Positions 16,937 to 25,478 of a stretch of DNA of 64,000 nt are shown here, piece by piece. A program made the position numbers and the translations under genes. The notes under the pieces are model-generated. The model was not told the origin of the DNA, did no database searches, and saw only the letters and a program-made list of their open reading frames with translations. Source of the DNA: JAKFEE01 sp036675815 (lineage in GTDB: Bacteria; Pseudomonadota; Alphaproteobacteria; Rhodospirillales; Magnetospirillaceae). Each line of letters begins with the position of its first letter. Positions within the stretch are counted from its first letter, which is position 1. The stretch spans positions 1 through 64,000 of the forward strand of contig JAKFEE010000040.1 in the NCBI GenBank assembly GCA_036675815.1, read 5' to 3'.

Positions 16937-17794
16937 ATGAGCTTTCTCGATCATATCCGCGCCTGCAACGCCTACGACCCCACCCGCTTTCGCCCCCTTT
17001 GCATCGACGGCCACACCCTGGGATGGCTGCGCCGGGACTTCGCGTCCCTGCTGGCCCGGTTCCCCGAGGTGTTCGATGCCGGCGGCGACGCCGTACATCT
17101 GTCCGCGCGCCTGACCACGCCCCGGCGGCGCACCGACGCCGTGCATGCGGTGGTAGACAGGCTGGCGGCGGATGGCCTGTGCAAGCCGCGCCGCGGCGAA
17201 CAGTATCCGGTGGCGCCGGCGTTCGGGAGGCCGCCGCTGATGCTGCTCGACCGCGCCGTCGTCGCCCATTTCGGCGTGCGCGCTTACGGCCTGCACGTCA
17301 ACGGCTATGTGCGCACGCCCGCGGGCCTGTCGCTGTGGATCGGCACGCGGGCCACGGACAAGCCGGTGGCGCCGGGCAAGCTCGACAACATGATCGCTGG
17401 CGGCCAGCCGGCGGGGCTGTCGCTGGCCGAGAACCTGCGCAAGGAAGCCCAGGAAGAAGCCGACCTGCCCGACGCGCTGATCGCGCGCTGCATCCCCGTC
17501 GGGGCGCTGACCTACTGCTTCGAGAACGCGCACGGGCTCAAGCCCGACACCCTGTTCATCTACGACCTCGAGGTTCCCGCCGCGTTCACGCCGCGCAACA
17601 CCGACGGCGAGATCGACGCCTTCACACTGATGCCGGTGGAGGAAGTGGCCGAGCGCGTGCGCACCACCGATGATTTCAAGTTCAACGTCAACCTGGTCAT
17701 CATCGACTTCCTCATCCGCCACGGCCTGCTGCGCCCCGACGACGAACCGGACTACCTGGAAATGGTACAAGGATTGCGCCTGCCGGGGCCGTGA
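16937..17794 (+). CDS. NUDIX hydrolase with DUF4743 domain
   Basis: 285 residues. The N-terminal part (about 1-115) is the DUF4743 module. The C-terminal half is a NUDIX domain whose box reads AGGQPAGLSLAENLRKEAQE followed by EADLP, with the E-x-x-E-E metal ligands present. Relatives occur fused to thiamine pyrophosphokinase in fungi and act on nucleoside-diphosphate-type substrates. The substrate here is not known. The gene is divergent from the mutase and has no co-directional partner of obvious function. Confidence 0.82.
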   Translation: MSFLDHIRACNAYDPTRFRPLCIDGHTLGWLRRDFASLLARFPEVFDAGGDAVHLSARLTTPRRRTDAVHAVVDRLAADGLCKPRRGEQYPVAPAFGRPPLMLLDRAVVAHFGVRAYGLHVNGYVRTPAGLSLWIGTRATDKPVAPGKLDNMIAGGQPAGLSLAENLRKEAQEEADLPDALIARCIPVGALTYCFENAHGLKPDTLFIYDLEVPAAFTPRNTDGEIDAFTLMPVEEVAERVRTTDDFKFNVNLVIIDFLIRHGLLRPDDEPDYLEMVQGLRLPGP

Positions 17795-17819
17795 TGCGCG
17801 TCTGGTGGGGGACGCCGAC

Positions 17820-18137
17820 ATGACTTATCTTATCGGCATGAGCACACTCGATGAGGTCATCGCGGCATTGCGCGGTAACCAGGCGGAGCTCCGCCGCCAT
17901 GGCGTGCTGCATGCGGGGGTGTTCGGCTCGATCGCCCGACGCGACGATCGCCCCGACAGCGATGTGGACGTGCTGGTGGAACTCGATCCCGACGCGTCCA
18001 TTGGGCTGTACGAGCTGGTAAGACTGGAGCGTTTTTTGAAGGAGAGCCTGGGCCGAACCGTCGATATCGCGAATAGGCGCACCTTGAAACCTCGAATTCG
18101 TCCCAACATAGAACGGGACCTCGTCAATGCCTTCTAA
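17820..18137 (+). CDS. mntA: MntA-type nucleotidyltransferase antitoxin
   Basis: 105 residues, a minimal nucleotidyltransferase. The active-site motif is G-S-x-A-R at 36-40 followed by the metal-binding S-D-V-D at 47-50 (DSDVDVLVEL). In characterised MntA-HepT modules this enzyme adds AMP to a tyrosine of the HepT toxin to silence it. GGGGGACG lies upstream of the ATG at 17820; an internal ATG at 17838 is the alternative. It overlaps the HepT gene by 11 bases, typical for the pair. Confidence 0.87.
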   Translation: MTYLIGMSTLDEVIAALRGNQAELRRHGVLHAGVFGSIARRDDRPDSDVDVLVELDPDASIGLYELVRLERFLKESLGRTVDIANRRTLKPRIRPNIERDLVNAF

Positions 18138-18474
18138 GGATCCTCGGCAGCGGCTGCAGGATATTATCGAGGCGATCGATCACATTTCATTATTTCGGAG
18201 CGGCCACGGCAGTGCCGCATCGCTACGGACAGACATCAAGAGTTATCGCGCCATCGAGCGCTGCATCGAAATCATCAGTGAGGCTGCTGCCAAGCTTGGG
18301 CCAGAAGCGGAGCAACTTTGCCCCGATATTCCATGGCCGGATGTGCGCGGAATGGGAAACTGGCTGCGCCATGGCTATGACGCCGTCGACCTCGACATCA
18401 TCTGGAAAACTGCCGTACACGACCTTCCTGTATCGCGACACGCCTGCGAGCGGGCGCTGTCGCACGACGCTTGA
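18127..18474 (+). CDS. hepT: HepT-like HEPN (DUF86) toxin
   Basis: 115 residues, all-helical HEPN/DUF86. In canonical HepT the RNase motif is R-x4-H-x-Y (G-M-R-N-x-L-x-H-x-Y). Here the segment at residues 74-84 reads R-G-M-G-N-W-L-R-H-G-Y: the histidine (82) and the AMPylatable tyrosine (84) are kept, but the usual arginine position is glycine. Arginines at 74 and 81 flank it. The toxin may use a shifted arginine or be attenuated. It overlaps the MntA gene by 11 bases. Confidence 0.85.
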   Translation: MPSKDPRQRLQDIIEAIDHISLFRSGHGSAASLRTDIKSYRAIERCIEIISEAAAKLGPEAEQLCPDIPWPDVRGMGNWLRHGYDAVDLDIIWKTAVHDLPVSRHACERALSHDA

Positions 18475-18563
18475 ATGAGCCTTTTCGCCCTCCACCCTTG
18501 CGCCTGCCCTTGCGGCGCAGCAATATCGGCCTCCCCTGTTGCAACCAGACCGATGGACGTTCG

Positions 18564-19613
18564 ATGACCGTGAAGCCTGCCAAGAAATTCTTCGAGCCGC
18601 TGGCCATCGGCGCGCCGCAGCCCTATCGCGAGCTGCCGGTGGCGCTGGAGCGCATGATCCACTTCGTCCCACCGCACATCGAGAAGATGCGGGCGCGCAT
18701 TCCCGAGATGGCCAAGCAGGTCGACGTCCTGCTCGGCAACCTCGAAGACGCCATTCCCGCCGACCAAAAAGAGGCGGCGCGCAAGGGCTTCATCGAGGCG
18801 GCCACGGCCACCGACTTCGGCGACTGCAGCCTGTGGACGCGGGTCAACTGCCTGAACTCGCCGTGGTTCCTGGACGACGTCAACCAGGTGGTCGCCGCCG
18901 CCGGCAACAAGCTCGACGTCATCATGCTGCCCAAGGTCGAGGGTCCCTGGGACATCCATTTCCTCGACCAGTTGCTGGCCCAGTTGGAAGCCCGCCACAA
19001 CGTCAAGAAGCCGATCCTCATCCACGCCATCCTGGAGACGGCGCTGGGAGTGTCCAACGTCGAGGCCATCGCCGCCGCCAGCCCGCGCATGCACGGCATG
19101 AGCCTGGGCCCGGCCGACCTGTCGGCCAGCCGCGGCATGAAGACGACGCGCGTCGGCGGCGGCCATCCGTTCTACGGCGTGCTGGAAGACGTCAAAGAAG
19201 GCCGCTCCGAGCGTACCTTGTTCCAGCAGGACCTGTGGCACTACACCATCGCCAAGATGGTCGACGCCTGCCAGTCCAACGGCATCAAGGCCTTCTACGG
19301 CCCCTTCGGTGATTTCTCCGACGACACCGCCTGCGAGGCGCAGTTCCGCAATGCCTTCCTGCTCGGCTGCGTCGGCGCGTGGTCGCTCCATCCCAAGCAG
19401 ATCGACATCGCCAAGCGGGTGTTCAGCCCCGAGGTGAACGAGGTGCTGTTCGCCAAGAAGATCCTGGAGGCCATGCCCGACGGCAGCGGCGCCGTGATGA
19501 TCGACGGCAAGATGCAGGACGACGCCACCTGGAAGCAGGCCAAGGTCATCGTCGATCTGGCCAAGCGCGTCGCCGCGCGCGATCCCGAGATGGCGAAGGC
19601 CTACGGGCTGTAG
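18564..19613 (+). CDS. HpcH/HpaI-family CoA-ester lyase (malyl-CoA lyase-like)
   Basis: 349 residues, citrate lyase beta-like TIM barrel. Family features include LGNLEDAIPADQKEAARKGF (acidic metal and CoA site), WTRVNCLNSPW, MLPKVEGPWD, ILETALGVSNVEAIA, GPADLSASRGM and AWSLHPKQIDIAKRVFSP. Relatives cleave malyl-CoA, beta-methylmalyl-CoA or citramalyl-CoA to glyoxylate or pyruvate plus an acyl-CoA. It is followed by a second member of the same superfamily and preceded at distance by methylmalonyl-CoA mutase, which fits acyl-CoA assimilation. The exact substrate is not decided by sequence. The upstream in-frame start at 18471 overlaps hepT and is not used. Confidence 0.82.
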   Translation: MTVKPAKKFFEPLAIGAPQPYRELPVALERMIHFVPPHIEKMRARIPEMAKQVDVLLGNLEDAIPADQKEAARKGFIEAATATDFGDCSLWTRVNCLNSPWFLDDVNQVVAAAGNKLDVIMLPKVEGPWDIHFLDQLLAQLEARHNVKKPILIHAILETALGVSNVEAIAAASPRMHGMSLGPADLSASRGMKTTRVGGGHPFYGVLEDVKEGRSERTLFQQDLWHYTIAKMVDACQSNGIKAFYGPFGDFSDDTACEAQFRNAFLLGCVGAWSLHPKQIDIAKRVFSPEVNEVLFAKKILEAMPDGSGAVMIDGKMQDDATWKQAKVIVDLAKRVAARDPEMAKAYGL

Positions 19614-19617
19614 GCGG

Positions 19618-19790
19618 GTTACCACAGGGGCACAGAGAAGTATTTTTTCCGTCATTCCCGCGAAAGCGGGAATCCATTGACTCGGGCCTGTCCGTAATCG
19701 GCGCGGCCTCTGGAAAATGGATGCCCGCTTCTGCGGGCATGACGATCCCTGCCTTCTCTGTGCCTCTGCGTCTCTGTGTGGTGAACAACG
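19618..19790. repeat. Nested dispersed repeat (family C with family A inside)
   Basis: The outer arms are CCACAGGGGCACAGAGAAG (about 19622-19640) and the imperfect complement CTTCTCTGTGCCTCTG (from 19753) continuing to TGTGTGGTGAAC. Between them lies a complete family A unit at 19650-19744, which begins CGTCATTCCCGCGAAAGCGG and ends GCGGGCATGACG. Arms of the same kind as the outer ones recur at 52345-52460 and, degenerate, at about 47410-47545. Confidence 0.8.
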
Positions 19791-19803
19791 GCGGTACCAC
19801 GCC

Positions 19804-20709
19804 ATGACCCGACCTTTCCGCCTTTACCGCAGCACGTTGTCGGTGCCCGGCAGCCGGCCGGAGCGCTTCGCCAAGGCGATCGCCTCGGCGGCCGACGTCG
19901 TTCTGATCGATCTGGAAGACACGGTGGCGCCCGCCGAGAAGCCGGCGGCGCGGGGGCAGGTCGTGCAGGCGTTGACCACGCAGGAGCTGGGATCGAAGCC
20001 GCTGGCGGTGCGCATCAACGGCCTCGATACGCCATGGTGGTACCGCGACGCCATCGACCTGATCGAGCAGGGCGGCGAACGTCTGGACCTGCTGATGATT
20101 CCCAAGGTCGGCCGGCCCGAGGACGTCTACGCCGTCGAGGTCCTGGTCAGCCAGTGCGAAAGTGCGGCGGGGCGCCGCAAGCCGCTGGGCCTGTTGCTGC
20201 TGATCGAAAGTGCCGCCGGCATCGCCAACGTCGAGGCCATCGCCGCCGCGGCCGGTGCGCGTACCGAGGCCCTGTATTTCGGCGCCGGCGACTATGCCGC
20301 CTCGACCGGCGCCCGCACCACCGTCATCGGCGCCCCCGGCCTCGGCTACGACTTCGCCCTGGCGCGCCTGGTGGCTGCCGCGCGCGCTCACGGTCTCCAG
20401 CCCGTGGACGGCCCCTATGCCGACGTCAAGGACGATGCGGGGCTCGACACCATGGCCAGGAAGGCGGCGGAGCTCGGCTGCGAAGGCAAATGGGTCATCC
20501 ATCCCGGCCAGGTCGAAGCCATCAATCGCGCCTTCAGCCCCACCGAAACCGAGCTGGCGCAGGCCACACGCATTCTCGATGCCATGCGTCAGGCGGCCGA
20601 TGCGGGCCAGGCCGCGGTGACGCTCGACGGTCGCATGATCGACGTCGCTTCCCTCCGCCAGGCCGACGTTATCGTGCGCAAGGCGAAGGCCTGCGGCATG
20701 GCGGTCTAG
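19804..20709 (+). CDS. mcl1: L-malyl-CoA/beta-methylmalyl-CoA lyase (Mcl1-like)
   Basis: 301 residues, HpcH/HpaI superfamily. The sequence is closer to the Rhodobacter/Methylobacterium malyl-CoA lyase pattern than its upstream neighbour: RSTLSVPGSRPERFAKAI, VLIDLEDTVAPAEKPAAR, VRINGLDTPWWYRDAIDL, MIPKVGRPEDVYAV, ESAAGIANVEAIA, VDGPYADVKD and KWVIHPGQVEAINRAFSP. It would cleave (S)-malyl-CoA or beta-methylmalyl-CoA to glyoxylate plus acetyl- or propionyl-CoA, as in the ethylmalonyl-CoA pathway. The crotonyl-CoA carboxylase/reductase of that pathway is not in the window. Start at 19804 with the family N-terminus. Confidence 0.75.
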   Translation: MTRPFRLYRSTLSVPGSRPERFAKAIASAADVVLIDLEDTVAPAEKPAARGQVVQALTTQELGSKPLAVRINGLDTPWWYRDAIDLIEQGGERLDLLMIPKVGRPEDVYAVEVLVSQCESAAGRRKPLGLLLLIESAAGIANVEAIAAAAGARTEALYFGAGDYAASTGARTTVIGAPGLGYDFALARLVAAARAHGLQPVDGPYADVKDDAGLDTMARKAAELGCEGKWVIHPGQVEAINRAFSPTETELAQATRILDAMRQAADAGQAAVTLDGRMIDVASLRQADVIVRKAKACGMAV

Positions 20710-20769
20710 CCCTGATCTGCCGTTTGTGGTAGACGCACCGCATAACTCCATCCTCGGGTGCGGAACGGC

Positions 20770-21723
20770 ATGAACTTCCTCGAATTCGAAAAGCCTATCG
20801 CCGAGCTTGAAGGCAAGATCGAGGAACTGCGCCATCTGGCCGATTCCGACGAGCTGAATATCGCCGAAGAGGTGGGCAAGCTGCAGGGCAAGGTGCAGAA
20901 GCTGCTGGTCTCCACCTATGCCAAGCTGACGCCGTGGCAGAAGACGCTGGTGGCCCGCCACCCCGACCGGCCGCACTTCCGCGACTATATCCAGGGGCTG
21001 ATTGAGGATTTCACGCCGCTCGCCGGTGACCGCGCCTTCGCCGAGGACCGCGCCATCGTCGGCGGCATCGGCCGCCTCCGCGGCCGCTCGGTCATGGTCA
21101 TTGGCCATGAGAAGGGCCACGACACCGAGACGCGCGTGCGCCACAATTTCGGCATGGCCCGCCCCGAAGGCTACCGCAAGGCCAGGCGCCTGATGGAAAT
21201 GGCGGCGCACTTCCAGCTACCCATCATCACCCTCGTCGACACCGCCGGCGCCTATCCGGGGGTCGACGCCGAGGCGCGCGGCCAGGCCGAAGCCATCGCC
21301 CGTTGCATCGAGACCTGCCTGGACGTGCGGGTCCCGCTGATCAGCGCCATCATCGGCGAGGGCGGCTCGGGCGGGGCCATTGCCCTGGCCACCGGCAACA
21401 GCGTACTGATGCTCGAGCATGCCATCTATTCGGTCATCAGCCCCGAAGGCTGTGCCGGCATTCTGTGGCGCCGTGGCGAGAACGCCAAGGACGCAGCCGA
21501 GGCCCTCAAACTGACCGCGCAGGACCTGCAGAAGCTCGCCGTCATCGACGCCATCGTGCCGGAACCGCTGGGTGGTGCGCATCGCGACAAGGCGCAGACG
21601 ATGACCGGGCTGGGCGACGCCGTGGAGAAGGCGCTGCATGAGTGTTCCGGCGTCGAGGGCGGCGTGCTGCGCGCCCAGCGGCGGGAGAAATTCCTGGCGA
21701 TGGGCAAGCAGGGCCTGCACTGA
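20770..21723 (+). CDS. accA: Acetyl-CoA carboxylase carboxyltransferase subunit alpha
   Basis: 317 residues. It forms with AccD the carboxyltransferase that moves CO2 from biotin to acetyl-CoA, the first committed step of fatty acid synthesis. Typical AccA features are the N-terminal coiled segment FLEFEKPIAELEGKIEELR, then MVIGHEKGHDTE, NFGMARPEGYRKA, TLVDTAGAYPGVDAEARGQ, IGEGGSGGAIAL and SVISPEGCAGILWR. It follows the lyase gene on the same strand with a short gap. The lyase-accA proximity may be functional, but accA is essential anyway. Confidence 0.96.
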   Translation: MNFLEFEKPIAELEGKIEELRHLADSDELNIAEEVGKLQGKVQKLLVSTYAKLTPWQKTLVARHPDRPHFRDYIQGLIEDFTPLAGDRAFAEDRAIVGGIGRLRGRSVMVIGHEKGHDTETRVRHNFGMARPEGYRKARRLMEMAAHFQLPIITLVDTAGAYPGVDAEARGQAEAIARCIETCLDVRVPLISAIIGEGGSGGAIALATGNSVLMLEHAIYSVISPEGCAGILWRRGENAKDAAEALKLTAQDLQKLAVIDAIVPEPLGGAHRDKAQTMTGLGDAVEKALHECSGVEGGVLRAQRREKFLAMGKQGLH

Positions 21724-21794
21724 TCGCGACCGCCATAATCCCGCCACGAGCCTTCGCCACAATCACCGTAACGAAGGCAGGAAAGGACGGCGGG

Positions 21795-21875
21795 ATGCCC
21801 GGTTACCAACGATTCCTGATGCGGCTCTGGCAATTTGTGGTGGGGCAGCGCGGCCTTGGCGGCAGCCGTCGCTGA
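21795..21875 (+). CDS. Possible 26-residue peptide after accA
   Basis: A short frame starts with ATG at 21795 after the purine-rich AGGAAAGGACGGCGGG and reads MPGYQRFLMRLWQFVVGQRG then ends LGGSRR. It has an amphipathic aromatic centre and a basic tail. The only support is the good ribosome binding site and the lack of another explanation for the 150-base gap before cobT. It may be chance. Confidence 0.2.
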   Translation: MPGYQRFLMRLWQFVVGQRGLGGSRR

Positions 21876-23780
21876 TCAGATCGGATGCTCGGCCATCCTC
21901 GGTATGCGCCGTACCGGATACGACGGCGCCTCATCCTCGTCGAATAGAGCGGCCATCTGCTTGAGCATAGTGCCGCCCAGCTCCTCGGCGTCGACGATGG
22001 TGACGGCCCGGCGGTAATAGCGGGTCACGTCATGGCCAATGCCGATCGCCGCAAGCTCGACCGGTGAATTGGCCTCGATCCAGGCGATGACGTCGCGCAG
22101 ATGCTTTTCGAGATAGTTGCCGGCATTGACCGACAGCGTCGAATCATCGACGGGGGCACCGTCGGAAATCACCATGAGGATGCGGCGCTGCTCGGGCCGG
22201 GCGATCAGGCGCTGATGCGCCCACAGCAGGGCCTCGCCGTCGATGTTCTCCTTGAGGATGCCTTCCTTGAGCATCAGCCCGAGATTCTTGCGCGCGCGCC
22301 GCCACGGCGCGTCGGCCGCCTTGTAGACGATATGGCGCAGGTCGTTGAGGCGTCCGGGATTGGGCGGCTTGCCTTCGCTCAGCCACTTCTCACGCGACTG
22401 CCCGCCTTTCCAGGCGCGCGTGGTGAACCCCAGGATCTCCGTCTTGACGCCGCAGCGTTCGAGAGTGCGCGCCAGGATGTCGGCGCTCATCGCCGCGACT
22501 GTAATTGGCCGGCCGCGCATCGAGCCCGAGTTGTCGATCAGCAGCGACACCACCGTGTCGCGGAACGCCATGTCCTTTTCCTGCTTGAACGACAGGCTGT
22601 GCACCGGATTGGCGACGATGCGGGCCAGCCGGCCGGCATCCAGCTGACCCTCCTCGAGATCGAACTGCCAGGCGCGGGTCTGTTTGGCCATCAGGCGTCG
22701 CTGCAGCCGATTGGCAAGCCGGCTGACGACGCCTTGCAGATGTGAAAGCTGCTGGTCGAGCTGCAGCCGCAGCCGCCCCAGCTCGTCGGCGTCGCACAAG
22801 GCCGGCGCCTCGACCACCTGATCGAACTGTACGCTATAAGGCCGATACGGGCGCTCGGTGTCCACCGGCCGGTTGGGCAGATGGCGCTGGCGGGACGGCC
22901 CACCCGGTTCCTCGCCGCCGTGGCCCGACATGGGCATCGGCTCGGAGGCGGAGGACAAGTCGCCGCTGCCATCGCCTTCCGCCACCCCGGCCATCATCTC
23001 GGCGGCACCGTCGCCCTCGGCACCCGACTGGCTCTGCTGCTCCTTGTCGTCGCCGCCGGACTTGCCGCCCTGCGCCTCCTGCTCGTCCTCGCCCTCGTTC
23101 TGCTCTTGCGTCGGCTCCTCGGGCGCTTCGAGTTCGAGCTCGGCAATGAGGCCGCGCAGCAGCCGGGAGAATGCCTCCTGGTCCTGCAGGCAGTGGCCCA
23201 GGGCTTCCAGATAGCGCCCGGCCTTGGCTTCGAGCTGGGGGCGCCACAGGTCCACCATGGTGCGCGCCGCCTCGGGCGAGGGCAACCCGCTGAAATGCTC
23301 GCGCGCCAGCAGGCGAATGACCTCGGGCAATGGTGCCTGCTCGCGGCGCTTTATCTGGTCGAGGCCCTCGGCGCGGCAATGCTCGTCGATCGCCGCGGTA
23401 ATGTTGTCCGCGACACCGGCCATGAGACGCGAGCCCAGCGCCTCGACCCGCGCCTGCTCGACCGCCTCATAGACGGCACGCGCCTCGCGCGTCTTGGGCA
23501 TGCGGCGGGCGTGGATGGTGTCGTCGTGATAGCGCAGGCGCAGCGCCAGGGAGTCAGCCCGGCCGCGCAGATTGGCGAGGCCTCCCGGGCCGAGCTTGCG
23601 TGGCGGCAGCGGCAGCCGCACCTGATCGCCGACGATCGCCGGTGGTGCCGTCCCGTAGGACACGCCGACGCCGACGCGGCCGGCGATGGCCCGCAGCGTC
23701 GCCGCAACGGATCGCTTCAGGGTCTCGACGGGCCCGGCGTCGTGAGGCGTCAGGCCGGTGCTGGCGTTGCGCCGTTCCAA
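21876..23780 (-). CDS. cobT: Cobaltochelatase subunit CobT
   Basis: 634 residues from the TTG at 23780. CobT works with CobS and CobN in the aerobic route to insert cobalt into hydrogenobyrinate a,c-diamide. The N-terminal domain includes LPPRKLGPGGLANLRGRADS. A long acidic, low-complexity linker (about 230-300) is typical. The C-terminal von Willebrand A domain has the MIDAS motif D-N-S-G-S-M-R-G and, further on, SDGAPVDDST. No ATG is available near the family N-terminus. The TTG has GGGGGACGGGA directly upstream and lies 13 bases after the cobS stop, so I infer a TTG start. An ATG at 23927 would lie inside cobS. Confidence 0.9.
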   Translation of the reverse strand: MERRNASTGLTPHDAGPVETLKRSVAATLRAIAGRVGVGVSYGTAPPAIVGDQVRLPLPPRKLGPGGLANLRGRADSLALRLRYHDDTIHARRMPKTREARAVYEAVEQARVEALGSRLMAGVADNITAAIDEHCRAEGLDQIKRREQAPLPEVIRLLAREHFSGLPSPEAARTMVDLWRPQLEAKAGRYLEALGHCLQDQEAFSRLLRGLIAELELEAPEEPTQEQNEGEDEQEAQGGKSGGDDKEQQSQSGAEGDGAAEMMAGVAEGDGSGDLSSASEPMPMSGHGGEEPGGPSRQRHLPNRPVDTERPYRPYSVQFDQVVEAPALCDADELGRLRLQLDQQLSHLQGVVSRLANRLQRRLMAKQTRAWQFDLEEGQLDAGRLARIVANPVHSLSFKQEKDMAFRDTVVSLLIDNSGSMRGRPITVAAMSADILARTLERCGVKTEILGFTTRAWKGGQSREKWLSEGKPPNPGRLNDLRHIVYKAADAPWRRARKNLGLMLKEGILKENIDGEALLWAHQRLIARPEQRRILMVISDGAPVDDSTLSVNAGNYLEKHLRDVIAWIEANSPVELAAIGIGHDVTRYYRRAVTIVDAEELGGTMLKQMAALFDEDEAPSYPVRRIPRMAEHPI

Positions 23781-23793
23781 TCCCGTCCCCCGC

Positions 23794-24798
23794 TTACATG
23801 AAGGCGGCGCGGGTGGGGCTTTCCACAAGCTCCTGGCCGAAGCAGCGCTGATAGTACTCGGCGATGATCGGCCGCTCGGTCTCGTCGCATTTGTTGAGGA
23901 AGGTGACGCGAAAGGCGAAGGCGACATCGCCGAAGATCTGGGTATTTTCCGCCCAGGTCAGCACGGTGCGCGGCGACATCACGGTGGAGATGTCGCCATT
24001 GATGAAGCCACTGCGGCTCAGATCGGCCAGAGCCACCATGGCACTGATGCGCTTGCGCCCCTCCGGGTTGTCGTAACCAGGGATCTTGGCCACGATGATG
24101 TCGACCTCGGCGTCATGCTGGAGATAGTTCAGCGTCGCCACGATGTTCCAGCGGTCCATCTGGCCCTGGTTGATCTGCTGAGTCCCGTGATAGAGGCCGG
24201 TGGTGTCGCCCAGGCCCACCGTGTTGGCCGTAGCGAACAGCCGAAACGCCGCGTGCGGGCGGATGACGCGGTTCTGGTCGAGCAAGGTCAGCTTGCCCTC
24301 GACCTCGAGCACGCGCTGGATGACGAACATGACGTCCGGCCGCCCGGCGTCATACTCGTCGAATACCAGGGCGCAGGGGTGCTGCAGCGCCCACGGCAGG
24401 ATGCCTTCGCGGAATTCCGTCACCTGCTTGCCCTCGCGCAGCACGATGGCGTCCTTGCCCAGCAGGTCGATGCGGCTGACGTGGCTGTCGAGGTTGACGC
24501 GGATGCACGGCCAATTGAGGCGCGCCGCCACCTGCTCGATATGCGTCGACTTGCCGGTGCCGTGGTAGCCCTGGATCATGACGCGACGATTGAAGGCGAA
24601 GCCCGCCAGGATGGCCATGGTCGTATCGCGGTCGAAACGATAGGCGTCATCGAGGTCGGGGACGTGCTCGCTGCCATTGCTGAAGGCCGGCACCATCATG
24701 TCGGTATCGAGCCCGAAGGTCTGACGCACCGACACCTTCATGTCGGGCAAAGCCAACGGAGAATCCGACGGGATGTCGCTGTTCGTCGCTGCGGTCAT
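23794..24798 (-). CDS. cobS: Cobaltochelatase subunit CobS
   Basis: 334 residues, AAA+ ATPase of the MoxR/CobS group. The Walker A motif is GYHGTGKST (about 78-86), Walker B is ALVFDEYD, and sensor residues follow in LFATANTVG. It powers cobalt insertion together with CobT, encoded 13 bases downstream. Cobalamin made by this route is the cofactor for the methylmalonyl-CoA mutase encoded in this window. Confidence 0.95.
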   Translation of the reverse strand: MTAATNSDIPSDSPLALPDMKVSVRQTFGLDTDMMVPAFSNGSEHVPDLDDAYRFDRDTTMAILAGFAFNRRVMIQGYHGTGKSTHIEQVAARLNWPCIRVNLDSHVSRIDLLGKDAIVLREGKQVTEFREGILPWALQHPCALVFDEYDAGRPDVMFVIQRVLEVEGKLTLLDQNRVIRPHAAFRLFATANTVGLGDTTGLYHGTQQINQGQMDRWNIVATLNYLQHDAEVDIIVAKIPGYDNPEGRKRISAMVALADLSRSGFINGDISTVMSPRTVLTWAENTQIFGDVAFAFRVTFLNKCDETERPIIAEYYQRCFGQELVESPTRAAFM

Positions 24799-24832
24799 AG
24801 GAATTCCAAATCAGTGAAGGGCCGGAAGCCGC

Positions 24833-25375
24833 TTACACATTTAGGCTGTTCATAAGAGTTTTGTAAGCCTGGCTGATGATCTTGAAGCGTTCTTCCGCTG
24901 TCTTGTCACCGCCATTGGCATCGGGGTGGTGGACCTTGACCAGCTCCTTGTAGCGCATCTTGAGCTGAACGACGGTGACGGGTGCGGCCAGGTCGAGGAC
25001 GCGCATCGCCTCCTCCTCCGGCGACAGCGCCCGGCGCTGCGGTGGCGCCGCCGCCTCGTCGTCACCGCCGAAGAAGCCGAAGCTGTCGCGAAATCGGAAG
25101 GCGCGGCCGACGATGCGTGCGCCCAACGGCCACGTCGGCCGTTGCCAAGTAACATCCTGGCGCAGCATCCTCTCGATCTCGGCGGCGCTGAGCCCGGCAT
25201 AGTAGTCCCACGCTGCGTTATAGGCGCGGACATGATCGAGGCAGAACCAGTAATAATTGTTGAGGTCATGGCGCGAGCGCGGGGCGCGGTATTCACCGGC
25301 GTGCGGACACCCCGCCTGATCGCACGCCCGCATCGGGCTCTCGGGCTCCAACAGTTTATTTTTCGACCGTCTCAT
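24833..25375 (-). CDS. J-domain (DnaJ-like) protein
   Basis: 180 residues. A Cys-containing N-terminal segment (MRACDQAGCPHAGEYRAPRS, then NNYYWFCLDHVRAYNAAWDY) is followed by a J-domain at the C-terminus (about 118-180) with the HPD motif in VKVHHPDANGGDKTAEERF. The arrangement is the conserved alphaproteobacterial form found beside cobS and bolA. It should stimulate an Hsp70 ATPase; its client is unknown. The start at 25375 matches the usual basic N-terminus, with ATG codons at 25414 and 25333 as alternatives. It is divergent from bolA. Confidence 0.87.
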   Translation of the reverse strand: MRRSKNKLLEPESPMRACDQAGCPHAGEYRAPRSRHDLNNYYWFCLDHVRAYNAAWDYYAGLSAAEIERMLRQDVTWQRPTWPLGARIVGRAFRFRDSFGFFGGDDEAAAPPQRRALSPEEEAMRVLDLAAPVTVVQLKMRYKELVKVHHPDANGGDKTAEERFKIISQAYKTLMNSLNV

Positions 25376-25478
25376 CCTGGGTGACACTATGATCGCTGGC
25401 GCGTGGGCTGGCAAGGCGCCTAGCCTTGCGACACAGCCGCTGTAATCGTGGAAGACAACTGGTGGACAGGACTGACTG

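Noticed and set aside
19618..19790. CRISPR-like array from the repeated ACAGAG/TCTGTG words
   Set aside because: The words form one inverted pair, not regularly spaced direct repeats with spacers.
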